The notes: generated from the letters alone by a model not told the origin. DNA of 38,921 nucleotides from Paracoccaceae bacterium (GCA_902633655.1 CACPHA010000013.1:1-38921); one strand, 5' to 3'; shown: positions 16,105 through 24,285, numbered from the stretch's first letter. A program made the numbers and translations.

Positions 16105-17261
16105 AATGTCCTGCCGTTTTCAATCTGAGTGGCTACCCAATGGTGAAAGTTGTGAGTCGGTCCATCCATTACGGGCGAGAATCGGCCTCCGTCAAAAAAC
16201 TCGCCATGACGGCCCTTCTGCATCCCTTCAACCACGAAGACGTCTTCTTCGAATACGGTCTTCCATAGTTGTGCGTTCAGCGCACGCAAGCCATCGTGTT
16301 CCGGTGTGTCTTCCTCGGCGTTCGCATAGTAGATTTCGATATGTTCAACTGTGTTACCATAATCTTTGGGCTCTAGTACGATGGCAAAGCTGTGATCGCG
16401 TTGCACGCCTAGCAATACGTTAGGATAGACTGCTACGTATTCGGCACCTTCACCCCACTGCCTGCTCAGGTTTGAGAAGTCCGGTAGCTTCCGACCTTCG
16501 GCGTCTGAGAGCTGGCGGTAAACCAAAGTACCCTGACCCGAGTAATGGCCAGGCTGTTCGATATTGTAGTGATCCTCTAGGCGCGAATAGCTGTTGAGGC
16601 CCGGATGCACCCAGGGAAGGTGGTAGCTCTCGCAAAAGTTCTCAACCGCCAACTTCCAGTTTGTGGCGAGTTCCAGTTTGAACGTAGAGATCTCACCGCC
16701 ATGATAAATCGGTTGTTCAAATTCCGTCCAGCGCTCCAGCAGTTCTTTGTGGGACTCTTCAAACTCCGGTGCATTGCCACTGATGTTGACAAAAACCACA
16801 TCGCGCCAGACATGCGACCTAATTTTTATTAGCCCAAGCTTGTCCATATCCACGGCTTCGTGAGTGCTCTGGCCTGGCCCACCAACGTGTGGTGTTGCTC
16901 GCAACTCACCGTTCAGACCATAGCACCAGCTATGGTAGGGGCAGCGGATAGCACCTCGGATTTTCCGTGATTTATCCACAAGAATCATACCACGGTGGCG
17001 GCAGGTATTTTGGAACACGCCGACATTGCCATTTTGGTCGCGGACTAACAAGATTGGCATACCCAAGAAATCAACCGGCTTTGCGTCACCTGCTTCGGGT
17101 ATGTCCTTGCCAAACCCAATTCCGGACCAATTTGAGAAAAGTACCGATCGCTTTTCTTCGTCAAAAACGATGGGGTCAATGTAGTGCTCGTTTGGCAAAC
17201 CTTTAGCCGTGTTTACCTCGAGAAGTACAGAGGATAAGGGACTGTAATCGTTCATAGGCAT
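16101..17261 (-). CDS. Rieske non-haem iron oxygenase, alpha subunit
   Basis: 386 residues. The N-terminal Rieske domain carries the [2Fe-2S] ligands CRH (Cys87, His89) and CPYH (Cys107, His110). The catalytic domain has the mononuclear iron motif ENFCESYHLPWVHPG with His214 and His219, and Asp340 (FEEDVFVVE) as the likely third ligand. The layout resembles choline/glycine-betaine/carnitine monooxygenases as well as aromatic-ring-hydroxylating dioxygenases. It hydroxylates or demethylates an organic substrate with electrons from a separate reductase; no reductase or ferredoxin gene is in the window. A second ATG at 17255 is also possible. The gene is upstream of and overlaps the ALDH fragment, and follows its likely LysR regulator. 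Confidence 0.87.
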   Translation of the reverse strand: MPMNDYSPLSSVLLEVNTAKGLPNEHYIDPIVFDEEKRSVLFSNWSGIGFGKDIPEAGDAKPVDFLGMPILLVRDQNGNVGVFQNTCRHRGMILVDKSRKIRGAIRCPYHSWCYGLNGELRATPHVGGPGQSTHEAVDMDKLGLIKIRSHVWRDVVFVNISGNAPEFEESHKELLERWTEFEQPIYHGGEISTFKLELATNWKLAVENFCESYHLPWVHPGLNSYSRLEDHYNIEQPGHYSGQGTLVYRQLSDAEGRKLPDFSNLSRQWGEGAEYVAVYPNVLLGVQRDHSFAIVLEPKDYGNTVEHIEIYYANAEEDTPEHDGLRALNAQLWKTVFEEDVFVVEGMQKGRHGEFFDGGRFSPVMDGPTHNFHHWVATQIENGRTL

Positions 17262-17350
17262 CTCTTTGGCAGGAAGATGTATCTACGCCAGGTGAGCGAA
17301 AATGAGCACAGCGATCAATATCTGAAAAACTCATTCTTAGTTGACCTGAG

Positions 17351-18256
17351 CTAAATCGTGCGCTTAGCAACCTCTTCGAGAATCCAATCTTTCAGTGCAC
17401 GTGCTCCCGCCGACAGCTTTGCATCTGGGAGGCCAACCAGATAAAATTGATGCGGGGCGGGCATGGATTGCGTATTCACGATTGTCAGTTTTCCGCTTTC
17501 AATCATGGGCTGTACGAGGCGATGCCAGCCCAAAGCGACACCGGCACCCTTGCAAGCGATCTGCAAAGCAACTGAATAGCTGGTTACACGTCTTCCATAT
17601 GCAATATCGCCTTTATATCCAAAGTGTCCGAACCACTCGCGCCAGCTTGTCCACGAGGAATTTGCTGTATCCAAGTGGATCAAACGTTCTTGTGCGAGCT
17701 CTGCCACACTAAGGGATTGCAGCCTTACGGCCAATTCGTCCGAAGCGACGGGAACAAGCTCATCTCGATATAGGGGGGCCTGGTCTAAGCTTAGATCATG
17801 AGTTGGACCATAAGATATAACGAAGTCAAAGTCGCGCGCGTTCTGAAATGGGTGATCTTGCGTTACTTGATTAACTTTTATCTCTGGGAAATCACGCCAG
17901 AAACTAATAATTGCAGGTGACAGCCAAAAAGCTGCAACCGCCGTTGTGGAGCCAACCAACACAGCATCGGCATCGCCTGATTTTCGAATGTGAGCCAACT
18001 GCCGTGAAATTTGCCGAAAGGTCGAGGCAAGGGTCTCAAAGAGCGCCGTGCCTTCAATAGTGAGTTGGACACCTCGATGCTGACGCTCAAAAAGTAAAAC
18101 ACCGATTTCACCTTCTAACGCCTTGATTTGATGACTCACGGCCCCAGGCGTCACCGACAATTCTTGCGCTGCATTCTTAAAGCTAAGATGTCTCGCCGCG
18201 GCTTCAAAAACAGCAAGTGTGGTAAAAGGAGGGAGACCGTAGTAACGTCGTGACAT
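17351..18256 (-). CDS. LysR-family transcriptional regulator (GcvA-like)
   Basis: 301 residues. The N-terminal winged helix-turn-helix reads FEAAARHLSFKNAAQELSVT-PGAVSHQIKALEGEIGVLLF, with the Q-I-K-A-L-E pattern typical of GcvA-type members. The remaining ~200 residues form the periplasmic-binding-like effector domain. It lies between the full aldehyde dehydrogenase and the Rieske oxygenase on the same strand, so it probably controls this catabolic cluster in response to its substrate. No autoregulatory site is obvious in the short gaps. It is intact, unlike the LysR gene in the urate cluster. Confidence 0.9.
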   Translation of the reverse strand: MSRRYYGLPPFTTLAVFEAAARHLSFKNAAQELSVTPGAVSHQIKALEGEIGVLLFERQHRGVQLTIEGTALFETLASTFRQISRQLAHIRKSGDADAVLVGSTTAVAAFWLSPAIISFWRDFPEIKVNQVTQDHPFQNARDFDFVISYGPTHDLSLDQAPLYRDELVPVASDELAVRLQSLSVAELAQERLIHLDTANSSWTSWREWFGHFGYKGDIAYGRRVTSYSVALQIACKGAGVALGWHRLVQPMIESGKLTIVNTQSMPAPHQFYLVGLPDAKLSAGARALKDWILEEVAKRTI

Positions 18257-18359
18257 GTTTGATCCAAAGGTCTGCGCGGTTATGCGTTGGTTCCACTCAA
18301 CTGTAATTGAGAATGGTCGAAATTGAAATAGGGCCTCTTTTGCTTTTTAATGGTAAGGT

Positions 18360-19874
18360 TTAACCATATCGCGAAGAACCGGCGAACCAATCATCATAAC
18401 CAGGCGCGGTGCGTACAATCACCGACTTCTTAGTCATATAAGATTTCAGTGCATCCCAGCCGTTTTCTTTGCCAAAGCCGCTGTCACGTAAGCCGCCCCA
18501 AATTGAACGGGGATCGTTGCGGTGATGGTCGTTTAGCCAGATAATTCCACCGCGTACCCCTAGCGAAAGCCGATGAGCACGTGCAATGTCGCGCGACCAG
18601 ATAGAAAGCCCAAGACCAAAATCCCCAATATTAGCCAATTGCAGGGCTTCTTCCTCTTTTTTGTATGGGGTCACGGAAATCACCGGCCCAAAGACTTCAT
18701 CCAAGAACAAACCATGATTTGACTTTACGTCTTTGAACACGGTTGGGCGCAGGTAATACCCCTTGTCGAAGGGAGTTTCTAGGTCCAATGGACATAGGCC
18801 AGCTATCTGTACCGCTCCATCGGCTTTTGCCTGTGCAATCATACGAATACATCGGTTTTTACTGGCGTTGGAAATCACTGGTCCCATTTGGGTACTATCT
18901 GCCATTGGGTCCCCAACCTTGATGGCGTCTGCGCGCTTAGCAAGTGCTTTGGTAAAGTGGTCATAAATTGAAGTGTGCACGATGAACCGGGCGCCAGAGA
19001 CACATGTTTGTCCTGAAGCTATAAAAGCCGCGAAAAGAGTTCCTGCAATAGCACCGTCAAGATCGGCATCCTCGCAAATGATAATTGGCGTCTTGCCTCC
19101 CAGTTCCATTGTGGAGCGAATTAGACGGTCACCGGCCTTTGCCGCCACTTTCCGACCCGTTACAGTTCCGCCGGTCAAATCAATATAGTGTATATCGTCT
19201 GCCGCACAAAGTGCCTCTCCTGTTCCAGGACCGCCTGTAACAACGTTAACCGCACCATTAGGTAAATCTGCCTCGGTGGCGAGCGCGGCGAGTACTAAAG
19301 GAGAGACTGGAGCAAGTTCTGAAGGTTTTATTACACAGGTGTTTCCGGCAGCCAGCGCTGCCGCCATTTTCTTGACTAGGATAAGGATTGGATGGTTCCA
19401 TGGTGTCAGCAAGGCCACTGGCCCTAAAGGTTCATAGTGGGTCATGGTGACATAGCCGCCCCTGACCACATTACTTTCTCCTTCAAGCCCCATTGCAATG
19501 CCCCCGAAATACTCAATCCACTCAGGTATGCGCCCCATTTGTGCACGCATTTCCTTTATTGATCTCCCAGTCACCGCTGTTTCCAACAGTGCGAGTTTTG
19601 GGATATTTTCTGCAATAATATCAGCGAATTTTCGCAGATGGCGAGCTCGGTCGATTGGGTCTATCTTGGACCAGACTTCAAAACCTGCCCGCGCGGAACA
19701 GACGGCTGCGATTATATCGTCTTCACCTGCATCAGGCACGTGGGTAATTATGTCTGAAGTTGCCGGGTTGCGCACTTCGATTGTTTCCTGTCGCGCGGAT
19801 TTTCGAAACATGCCGCCATAAAACACGCCTTTGTTGGTACCTTTCTTGAGAAACTGATCTACGATGTCAGACAT
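18360..19874 (-). CDS. NAD(P)-dependent aldehyde dehydrogenase
   Basis: 504 residues, full-length. The oxyanion Asn160 (TPWNHP), the general base Glu257 (MELGGK) and the nucleophile Cys291 (SGQTCVSG) are present, so the enzyme should be active. It is related to betaine-aldehyde and other broad-range dehydrogenases that turn aldehydes into acids with NAD+ or NADP+. A very strong ribosome site (AAGGAGG) lies about 7 bases before the ATG at 19874. It is divergent from the alcohol dehydrogenase operon, with a 157-base shared control region that contains a direct repeat. It probably oxidises the aldehyde made by that alcohol dehydrogenase or by the Rieske oxygenase. Confidence 0.92.
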   Translation of the reverse strand: MSDIVDQFLKKGTNKGVFYGGMFRKSARQETIEVRNPATSDIITHVPDAGEDDIIAAVCSARAGFEVWSKIDPIDRARHLRKFADIIAENIPKLALLETAVTGRSIKEMRAQMGRIPEWIEYFGGIAMGLEGESNVVRGGYVTMTHYEPLGPVALLTPWNHPILILVKKMAAALAAGNTCVIKPSELAPVSPLVLAALATEADLPNGAVNVVTGGPGTGEALCAADDIHYIDLTGGTVTGRKVAAKAGDRLIRSTMELGGKTPIIICEDADLDGAIAGTLFAAFIASGQTCVSGARFIVHTSIYDHFTKALAKRADAIKVGDPMADSTQMGPVISNASKNRCIRMIAQAKADGAVQIAGLCPLDLETPFDKGYYLRPTVFKDVKSNHGLFLDEVFGPVISVTPYKKEEEALQLANIGDFGLGLSIWSRDIARAHRLSLGVRGGIIWLNDHHRNDPRSIWGGLRDSGFGKENGWDALKSYMTKKSVIVRTAPGYDDWFAGSSRYG

Positions 19875-19881
19875 ATTGCGC

Positions 19882-20012
19882 CTCCTTTTGGTATTCCAAG
19901 TATGAGACTAGGTCTTTCAGGTTACAATTGGAAAATCTGAAGTTCGGTTGACTATGGACTACCAATCCAACGTTATTGACAATTGTGTAGTACTCCTTCT
20001 TGGTATTCTCAA
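19882..20012. repeat. Near-identical direct repeat in the divergent ALDH/ADH control region
   Basis: CTCCTTTTGGTATTCCAA (19882-19899) and CTCCTTCTTGGTATTCTCAA (19993-20012) share the core TTGGTATTC and flanks with small indels, 111 bases apart. The first copy overlaps the ALDH ribosome site. They may be regulator-binding sites or traces of a small duplication. Repeat seen; role unknown. Confidence 0.4.
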
Positions 20013-20031
20013 TGACCTTAAAGGAATGATA

Positions 20032-21066
20032 ATGCTGATCCCAAAATCTATGAAAGCTGCCCTCCTGAAGGACTATCATCGGCCTCTCGAGCTTGTGGAT
20101 ATGCCAGTACCAAAACCTGCAGAAGGTGAAGTGCTTATTCAAGTTGAGGCGAGTGGATTGTGTTTCACAGATGTCCATATCTGGAAGGGTGAACACGCTC
20201 CACCGACCCTTCCCCTGATTATGGGACACGAGGGTATTGGCCTTGTTGTGGCATTGGGGTTAAACGCCTCGCGGCTAAAGGTAGGCGACCGTGTCGGCAT
20301 TGGCTATGTTTACGGGGCCTGCGGTCATTGCCGAGATTGCCTGACCGGTGGTGAAAACTATTGCCCGCATTTTGATGCTACCGGTTATTCTGTCCACGGT
20401 TGTTTTTCCGAATATGTCTGCGTTCGCGATCAGTGGGCCAACAAAATCCCTCATGGAATTACTCCGGTTGAAGCTGCTCCTTTGATGTGCGCGGGCGCTG
20501 CGGCCTATGCCTCGATCAAGAAAACTGGAGTTCAAGTCGGCGACACCGTTGCAATCTTTGGTATGGGTGGGCTTGGTCAATACGCGGTTCAGATCTCTAA
20601 ACTCATGGGTTTGCGGGTAATTGCGGTTGATATATCGACCGAAAAATTGGTTACGGCAAAAGAGCTTGGCGCGGATGAAACTGTAACCGCTGGGGATAAG
20701 GCCGGAGAGAGAATCATTGCCTTAGGTGGCGCGCATGGCTGTGTGAACTTCGCACCAGTAACATCTACCTGGCCTATCATGCTGGAGGCCTGCAACCCGC
20801 GTGCGCGTATTGTGCTTACCGGCGTTCCAGCTGGAGAAATGGCGTTTTACACATATCAGGTGGTTGAACGGGGCCTGACAGTGGTGGGCAGTTCTGCCTC
20901 GAACCGTCAGGAAATGAATGAACTTCTTCGACTAGCGGCTGGCGGTAAGGTGAAGGGCGTAATCAACGAGATGCCCTTTGATGACATCAACACCGCGCTC
21001 AGCGAATTGATCGAAGGTCGCGTGGAAGGGCGTATCGTTCTTACTATGAAAGGCGCAGACTTCTGA
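20032..21066 (+). CDS. Zinc-dependent alcohol dehydrogenase (medium-chain family)
   Basis: 344 residues from the ATG at 20032, which has AAAGGA six bases upstream; the open frame extends further upstream but without support. Catalytic-zinc ligands are seen in GLCFTDVH and GHEG, and the four structural-zinc cysteines in CGHCRDC and ENYC. The Rossmann motif is GMGGLGQYAVQ, followed by an acidic residue (VDIS) favouring NAD+. It interconverts an alcohol and an aldehyde or ketone. Its TGA overlaps the ATG of the SDR gene by one base, so it leads a tight three-gene operon. With the divergent aldehyde dehydrogenase it could convert an alcohol group fully to an acid. Confidence 0.9.
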   Translation: MLIPKSMKAALLKDYHRPLELVDMPVPKPAEGEVLIQVEASGLCFTDVHIWKGEHAPPTLPLIMGHEGIGLVVALGLNASRLKVGDRVGIGYVYGACGHCRDCLTGGENYCPHFDATGYSVHGCFSEYVCVRDQWANKIPHGITPVEAAPLMCAGAAAYASIKKTGVQVGDTVAIFGMGGLGQYAVQISKLMGLRVIAVDISTEKLVTAKELGADETVTAGDKAGERIIALGGAHGCVNFAPVTSTWPIMLEACNPRARIVLTGVPAGEMAFYTYQVVERGLTVVGSSASNRQEMNELLRLAAGGKVKGVINEMPFDDINTALSELIEGRVEGRIVLTMKGADF

Positions 21067-21848
21067 TGGACCTAAAGCTTGATGGGAAAACCGCATTGAT
21101 AACTGGTGCTTCGATGGGCATTGGCGAACATATCGCTGAAACACTTGCCGCTGAAGGAGTACACCTGCACATCACAGCCCGCAGCGAAGACAAGCTTCAA
21201 GCGCTGAAAGTGCGCATATCCAAGACATCTAATGTTTCAGTGACACTTCATCCGCTAGACCTAACCAGCGAAGCGGCTTCGGAACACCTAGCTAAAACGA
21301 TTGGTAATATTGACATACTGGTCAACAACGCAGGGGCTATTCCAAGCGGAGATCTATGGGACGTAGACGAGGTCGCATGGCGCAAAGGATTCGATCTGAA
21401 GGTATTTGGTTACATCAATATGTGTCGTCAGTTCTATTCGAAGATGAAAGAGAGTGGCGGCGGCGTTATCATCAATATTATCGGAAATGGCGGCGAAGTG
21501 CTTGACCGCGATTATATCGCAGGCGCGTCTGGCAATATCAGTCTTATGGGGTTCACCCGGGCGCTTGGAGGATTTGCTCTGGACGATAACATGCGCGTTG
21601 TGGGGATAAATCCCGGTCCAGTGAATACCGACCGTATTTTTAATATGCTGAAGAAATGGGCTGAAAAAGATCTTGGTGACGGAGAGCGGTATGAAGAACT
21701 AGCTGCCGGTTACCCGTTGGGTCGTCCTGCGCATTGTCGCGAAATCTCGGATTTGGTAGCATTTCTCGCTTCCTATCGCGCTGGTTATATTACGGGCACC
21801 GTCTTTACTGTGGATGGTGGAATTTCCGCGAGAACGTCGATCGTATGA
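21066..21848 (+). CDS. SDR-family protein with an unorthodox active site
   Basis: 260 residues with a clear SDR Rossmann fold: TGASMGIG at 13-20, NNAG at 87-90 and the C-terminal GTVFTVDGG. The usual catalytic Ser-Tyr-Lys cannot be found. Where INISS is expected the sequence is INIIGNGG (residues 136-143), and where YxxxK is expected it reads YIAGASGN (150-157), placing Asn at the Lys position and Gly at the Tyr position. The NPGPV segment that follows is normal. I believe related SDRs with the same GN pattern exist, so this may be a distinct subgroup rather than a dead enzyme. Its reaction is unknown. It overlaps both neighbours by 1-4 bases, so it is in one operon with the alcohol dehydrogenase and the AMDase-like gene. 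Confidence 0.88.
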   Translation: MDLKLDGKTALITGASMGIGEHIAETLAAEGVHLHITARSEDKLQALKVRISKTSNVSVTLHPLDLTSEAASEHLAKTIGNIDILVNNAGAIPSGDLWDVDEVAWRKGFDLKVFGYINMCRQFYSKMKESGGGVIINIIGNGGEVLDRDYIAGASGNISLMGFTRALGGFALDDNMRVVGINPGPVNTDRIFNMLKKWAEKDLGDGERYEELAAGYPLGRPAHCREISDLVAFLASYRAGYITGTVFTVDGGISARTSIV

Positions 21849-22498
21849 AACGCTTTGGCCTACTGATCCCTTCCTCAAACGTAGTGCTCGAAGAGCTTGT
21901 TCAAAAGGCCAGAGGTAACGCTACTATACATATTTCAAGACTCGGGGTATTGGATGTCAAGCTGGACCAAACTTCGCGTACGCAATTTGAACTAGAGACG
22001 CAGCTAGGCGCGGCAATGCTATTGTGTGATGCTAAGGTCGATGCTGTTGTATGGGGAGGTACTTCTGCAAGTTGGCTCGGATTTGCGCACGATTTGCAGT
22101 TTATCGACCAGATGCAACAGAAAACCGGCGTTCCTACAGGAAGCTGTGTGTTGGAAATCAACCGACAGCTTGATGAGCTAGCGGCAAAGCGTCTGGGTAT
22201 GGTCATGCCCTACACTGCCGATGTGGCCGATCAGATCAAACTCAACTATGAAAGTTCGGGGTATGAGATTGTGGCTGTTGCCTATGCTGGTGGCGATCAG
22301 AGCAATGATTTCTCATCTATGCCGCAAGACACCATTGCCCAAATGATTAGAACCGTTTCTGAAGAGCGTCCAGATGCCATCGTCATTATGTGTACCAATG
22401 TTGCAGGAGCAGCGCTCGCCCAAGCCATGCAGGAGGAGGTAGGTTGCCCGATCATCGACAGTGCAGCTGCAACCTTGTCTTTATTTGGTCAATTCTAG
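21845..22498 (+). CDS. Asp/Glu racemase-superfamily protein, arylmalonate-decarboxylase/maleate-isomerase-like; C-terminus probably frameshifted
   Basis: 217 residues from the ATG at 21845, which overlaps the SDR stop (ATGA). The fold signature is clear: FGLLIPSSNVVLEE at the start, VVWGGTSASWLG at 68-79, RLGMVMPYT at 116-124 and IVIMCTNVAG at 179-188. Maleate isomerases and racemases use two cysteines; here the first is Gly (G72-T73-S74) and only Cys183 remains. Arylmalonate decarboxylase of Bordetella has the same arrangement (Gly74, Cys188). EutA of ectoine catabolism is also in this superfamily. The reading frame ends at residue 217, shortly before the expected end. The neighbouring frame continues with a plausible tail (FIGLEIDPSG, then LNGLEAKLGW) to 22584, so a one-base loss near 22490 is likely. 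Substrate unknown. Confidence 0.78.
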   Translation: MKRFGLLIPSSNVVLEELVQKARGNATIHISRLGVLDVKLDQTSRTQFELETQLGAAMLLCDAKVDAVVWGGTSASWLGFAHDLQFIDQMQQKTGVPTGSCVLEINRQLDELAAKRLGMVMPYTADVADQIKLNYESSGYEIVAVAYAGGDQSNDFSSMPQDTIAQMIRTVSEERPDAIVIMCTNVAGAALAQAMQEEVGCPIIDSAAATLSLFGQF

Positions 22499-22708
22499 TC
22501 TTTATTGGGTTAGAAATCGATCCTTCTGGAAGTAGCAACAGTTTAAATGGACTGGAGGCAAAGCTTGGTTGGTGCTGCCCTTAGGAAGCGTGAAAACTAA
22601 ATGATGAAGTTTGAAAACAGAATAAAGCTGGCGGCTTTACGGGCAAAAGAGTGAGTTCTTGTCGTTGAAACGCCTTGGATAATTATACTATTTCTTATTT
22701 AATTTGTA

Positions 22709-23011
22709 ATGGATTGGCAAAAACAGGGTCTTAATCCTCCGCGAGTGCTTGTTTAACAAATACGTTCTTAAAAAACTGAGATGGATAGTATAGCTGAGTA
22801 TGTTATTGATGAATGTAACGTGGAGGCAGATCTCAAAGATCTAGCCTCTAAACTATACGAGGCTTATCGCCATTACTGCAAAGCAATTGGCCGAAAGACG
22901 TAGTCCACTAAAGCCTTCAAAAAAGCCTTAGACAAACTAACCAGCGCCCATCGGTCGCGCACCTCAAGCGGGATAAAATGGCATGGTATTCAGCCAGTGT
23001 TGAAATTCTAA
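22709..23011 (+). pseudogene. Remnant of a P4-type phage/plasmid primase C-terminus
   Basis: One frame with internal stops reads MDWQKQGLNPPRVLV, stop, QIRS, stop, KTEMDSIAEYVIDECNV, then ASKLYEAYRHYCKAIGR, a stop at 22901-22903, and finally STKAFKKALDKL and SSGIKWHGIQPVL. The pattern W-GL-PP followed by an acidic helix, an LYEAY-WC-like helix and a final SxxAFxxAL-GI segment is the C-terminal winged-helix region of P4/D5-type primases. The helicase and primase domains upstream are gone. It pairs naturally with the broken integrase at 14617 as the other relic of an integrated element. Recognition is from pattern memory, not a search. The rest of the gap (22585-22708 and 23012-23463) shows only the inverted repeat at 23019-23097. 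Confidence 0.65.
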
Positions 23012-23018
23012 GTGAATA

Positions 23019-23097
23019 TCAGTGTAGGTAGTGAAGGCAGTTTGGAAAACTTTTTTGAGGGAATTCTCTGGGGACTTTTAAGGGTTGCCTACACTGA
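23019..23097. repeat. 10-bp inverted repeat downstream of the primase remnant
   Basis: TCAGTGTAGG (23019-23028) and CCTACACTGA (23088-23097) are exact reverse complements with a 59-base spacer. The spacer has no open frame. It might be the ends of a tiny degenerate element or part of an old origin or attachment region. No target-site duplication was recognised. Confidence 0.4.
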
Positions 23098-23463
23098 ATA
23101 CACTAATTAAACTACCAACGCTATTTTTGAAGCGGAAGGTTAATATTATAGAACACCCCCTCGTGTAAGCAGGATGCACAAGCAGTCCCCAACCACTAGT
23201 CACATAAAACAGTCAAGCAGGGCTATTAGAGTAGAATTACCATGATTGACGGTTGCCAACCCGCAATTTCAGGTGATGGTTGAGTAATATACCCGGGCAT
23301 ACCTCCAGGGCTCTTGCTTCCCAAGTCGATTAGTGACAAAATTACTTATAAGAATACGCCTTATCGTGACGAACTGAAGTCTAGTATATCTAATGATTTA
23401 AGAGTGTTAGTAGTAGCTTAGCGCACTAGTAAGGTTTAGAACTCACTTAACTCGCTGCAGATA

Positions 23464-24285
23464 TCATCTCAGCAAGAAGCCAAATCGTGTGTAAGCGCGT
23501 GAAAAAAGATTTCTATTTATTTTTCTTTTCTGATCTAACCTAATAACATAGATGGATGACCAATTTTTACCAGTTAGGTATACAGTGTTTTGCTCTTCAT
23601 TAAATGCAATGCCATTTGAAACATCGTGCCTTCTTTTTCGCTCACTAAAATTACTGAGATCAACTATCGACTTCACTTTGCCACTCGATGGATCGATTAT
23701 TACGATTTGATCGTTCTTCCATATATTGGCCCAGACATCTCCATTTATATATTCCAACTCGTTCAAAAGGAATTGTGGCTTACCCTTTAAATTTACCAAC
23801 AGCTCACCGGTCGGTTTCAGCGAATTGGGATCTAAAAAGATTAATCGATCTGACCCATTGCTCATTATCAGCTGTTGACCATCATTCGTGAGCCCCCAAC
23901 CCTCGCCAGTAATTGAAAATTCATCACGTAATTCTAAAGTATTTAAGTCATAAATAAAGCCCTTTCCAGACTGCCATGTAAGCTGAAAAACTTGATCCTC
24001 AAAAATGGTTATTCCTTCTCCAAAGTATTTTTTTTCTAGAAATCTTCTTTGTAAGATTTCCTCAGAGCCAATTTGCGTAACGCGCAATTCTGAAGCACCT
24101 CTTAGGCCAGAACCCTCGTATAAGAGGCCGTTTTTATATTCTAAGCCTTGCGTAAATAAATTTTTGTCATGATGTAGTTGCTCTACTGGATTAAATCGAT
24201 AAACCGGCACTTCTTCATCAGACCACAAGAAAATTAGGTATAATACTGTGACGATAAACAATAAAATGAGCAATAATCGGTTCAT
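23464..24285 (-). CDS. Glutaminyl-peptide cyclotransferase (beta-propeller type)
   Basis: 273 residues. Residues 3-22 form a hydrophobic signal or membrane anchor, so the enzyme acts outside the cytoplasmic membrane. The body matches the plant/bacterial glutamine cyclotransferase family: FTQGLEYKNGLLYEGSGLRG at about 43-62, then GWGLTNDG, NELEYINGDVWANIW, and near the end NGIAF with TGKNWSSIY. These are blades of a five-bladed propeller. The enzyme converts N-terminal glutamine to pyroglutamate, protecting exported proteins from aminopeptidases. It stands alone on the minus strand after the island relic, in visibly AT-rich DNA. It is divergent from the gene at 24394. Confidence 0.85.
   Translation of the reverse strand: MNRLLLILLFIVTVLYLIFLWSDEEVPVYRFNPVEQLHHDKNLFTQGLEYKNGLLYEGSGLRGASELRVTQIGSEEILQRRFLEKKYFGEGITIFEDQVFQLTWQSGKGFIYDLNTLELRDEFSITGEGWGLTNDGQQLIMSNGSDRLIFLDPNSLKPTGELLVNLKGKPQFLLNELEYINGDVWANIWKNDQIVIIDPSSGKVKSIVDLSNFSERKRRHDVSNGIAFNEEQNTVYLTGKNWSSIYVIRLDQKRKINRNLFSRAYTRFGFLLR

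Noticed and set aside
14491-23463. A second attachment site repeating the tRNA-Gly 3' end
   Set aside because: Reading for the T-arm and acceptor sequence downstream gave no convincing copy, so the right boundary of the element is left open.
22499-23463. Insertion-sequence transposase or CRISPR array in the gene-poor gap
   Set aside because: No regularly spaced repeats and no transposase motifs; only the primase remnant and one inverted repeat were seen.
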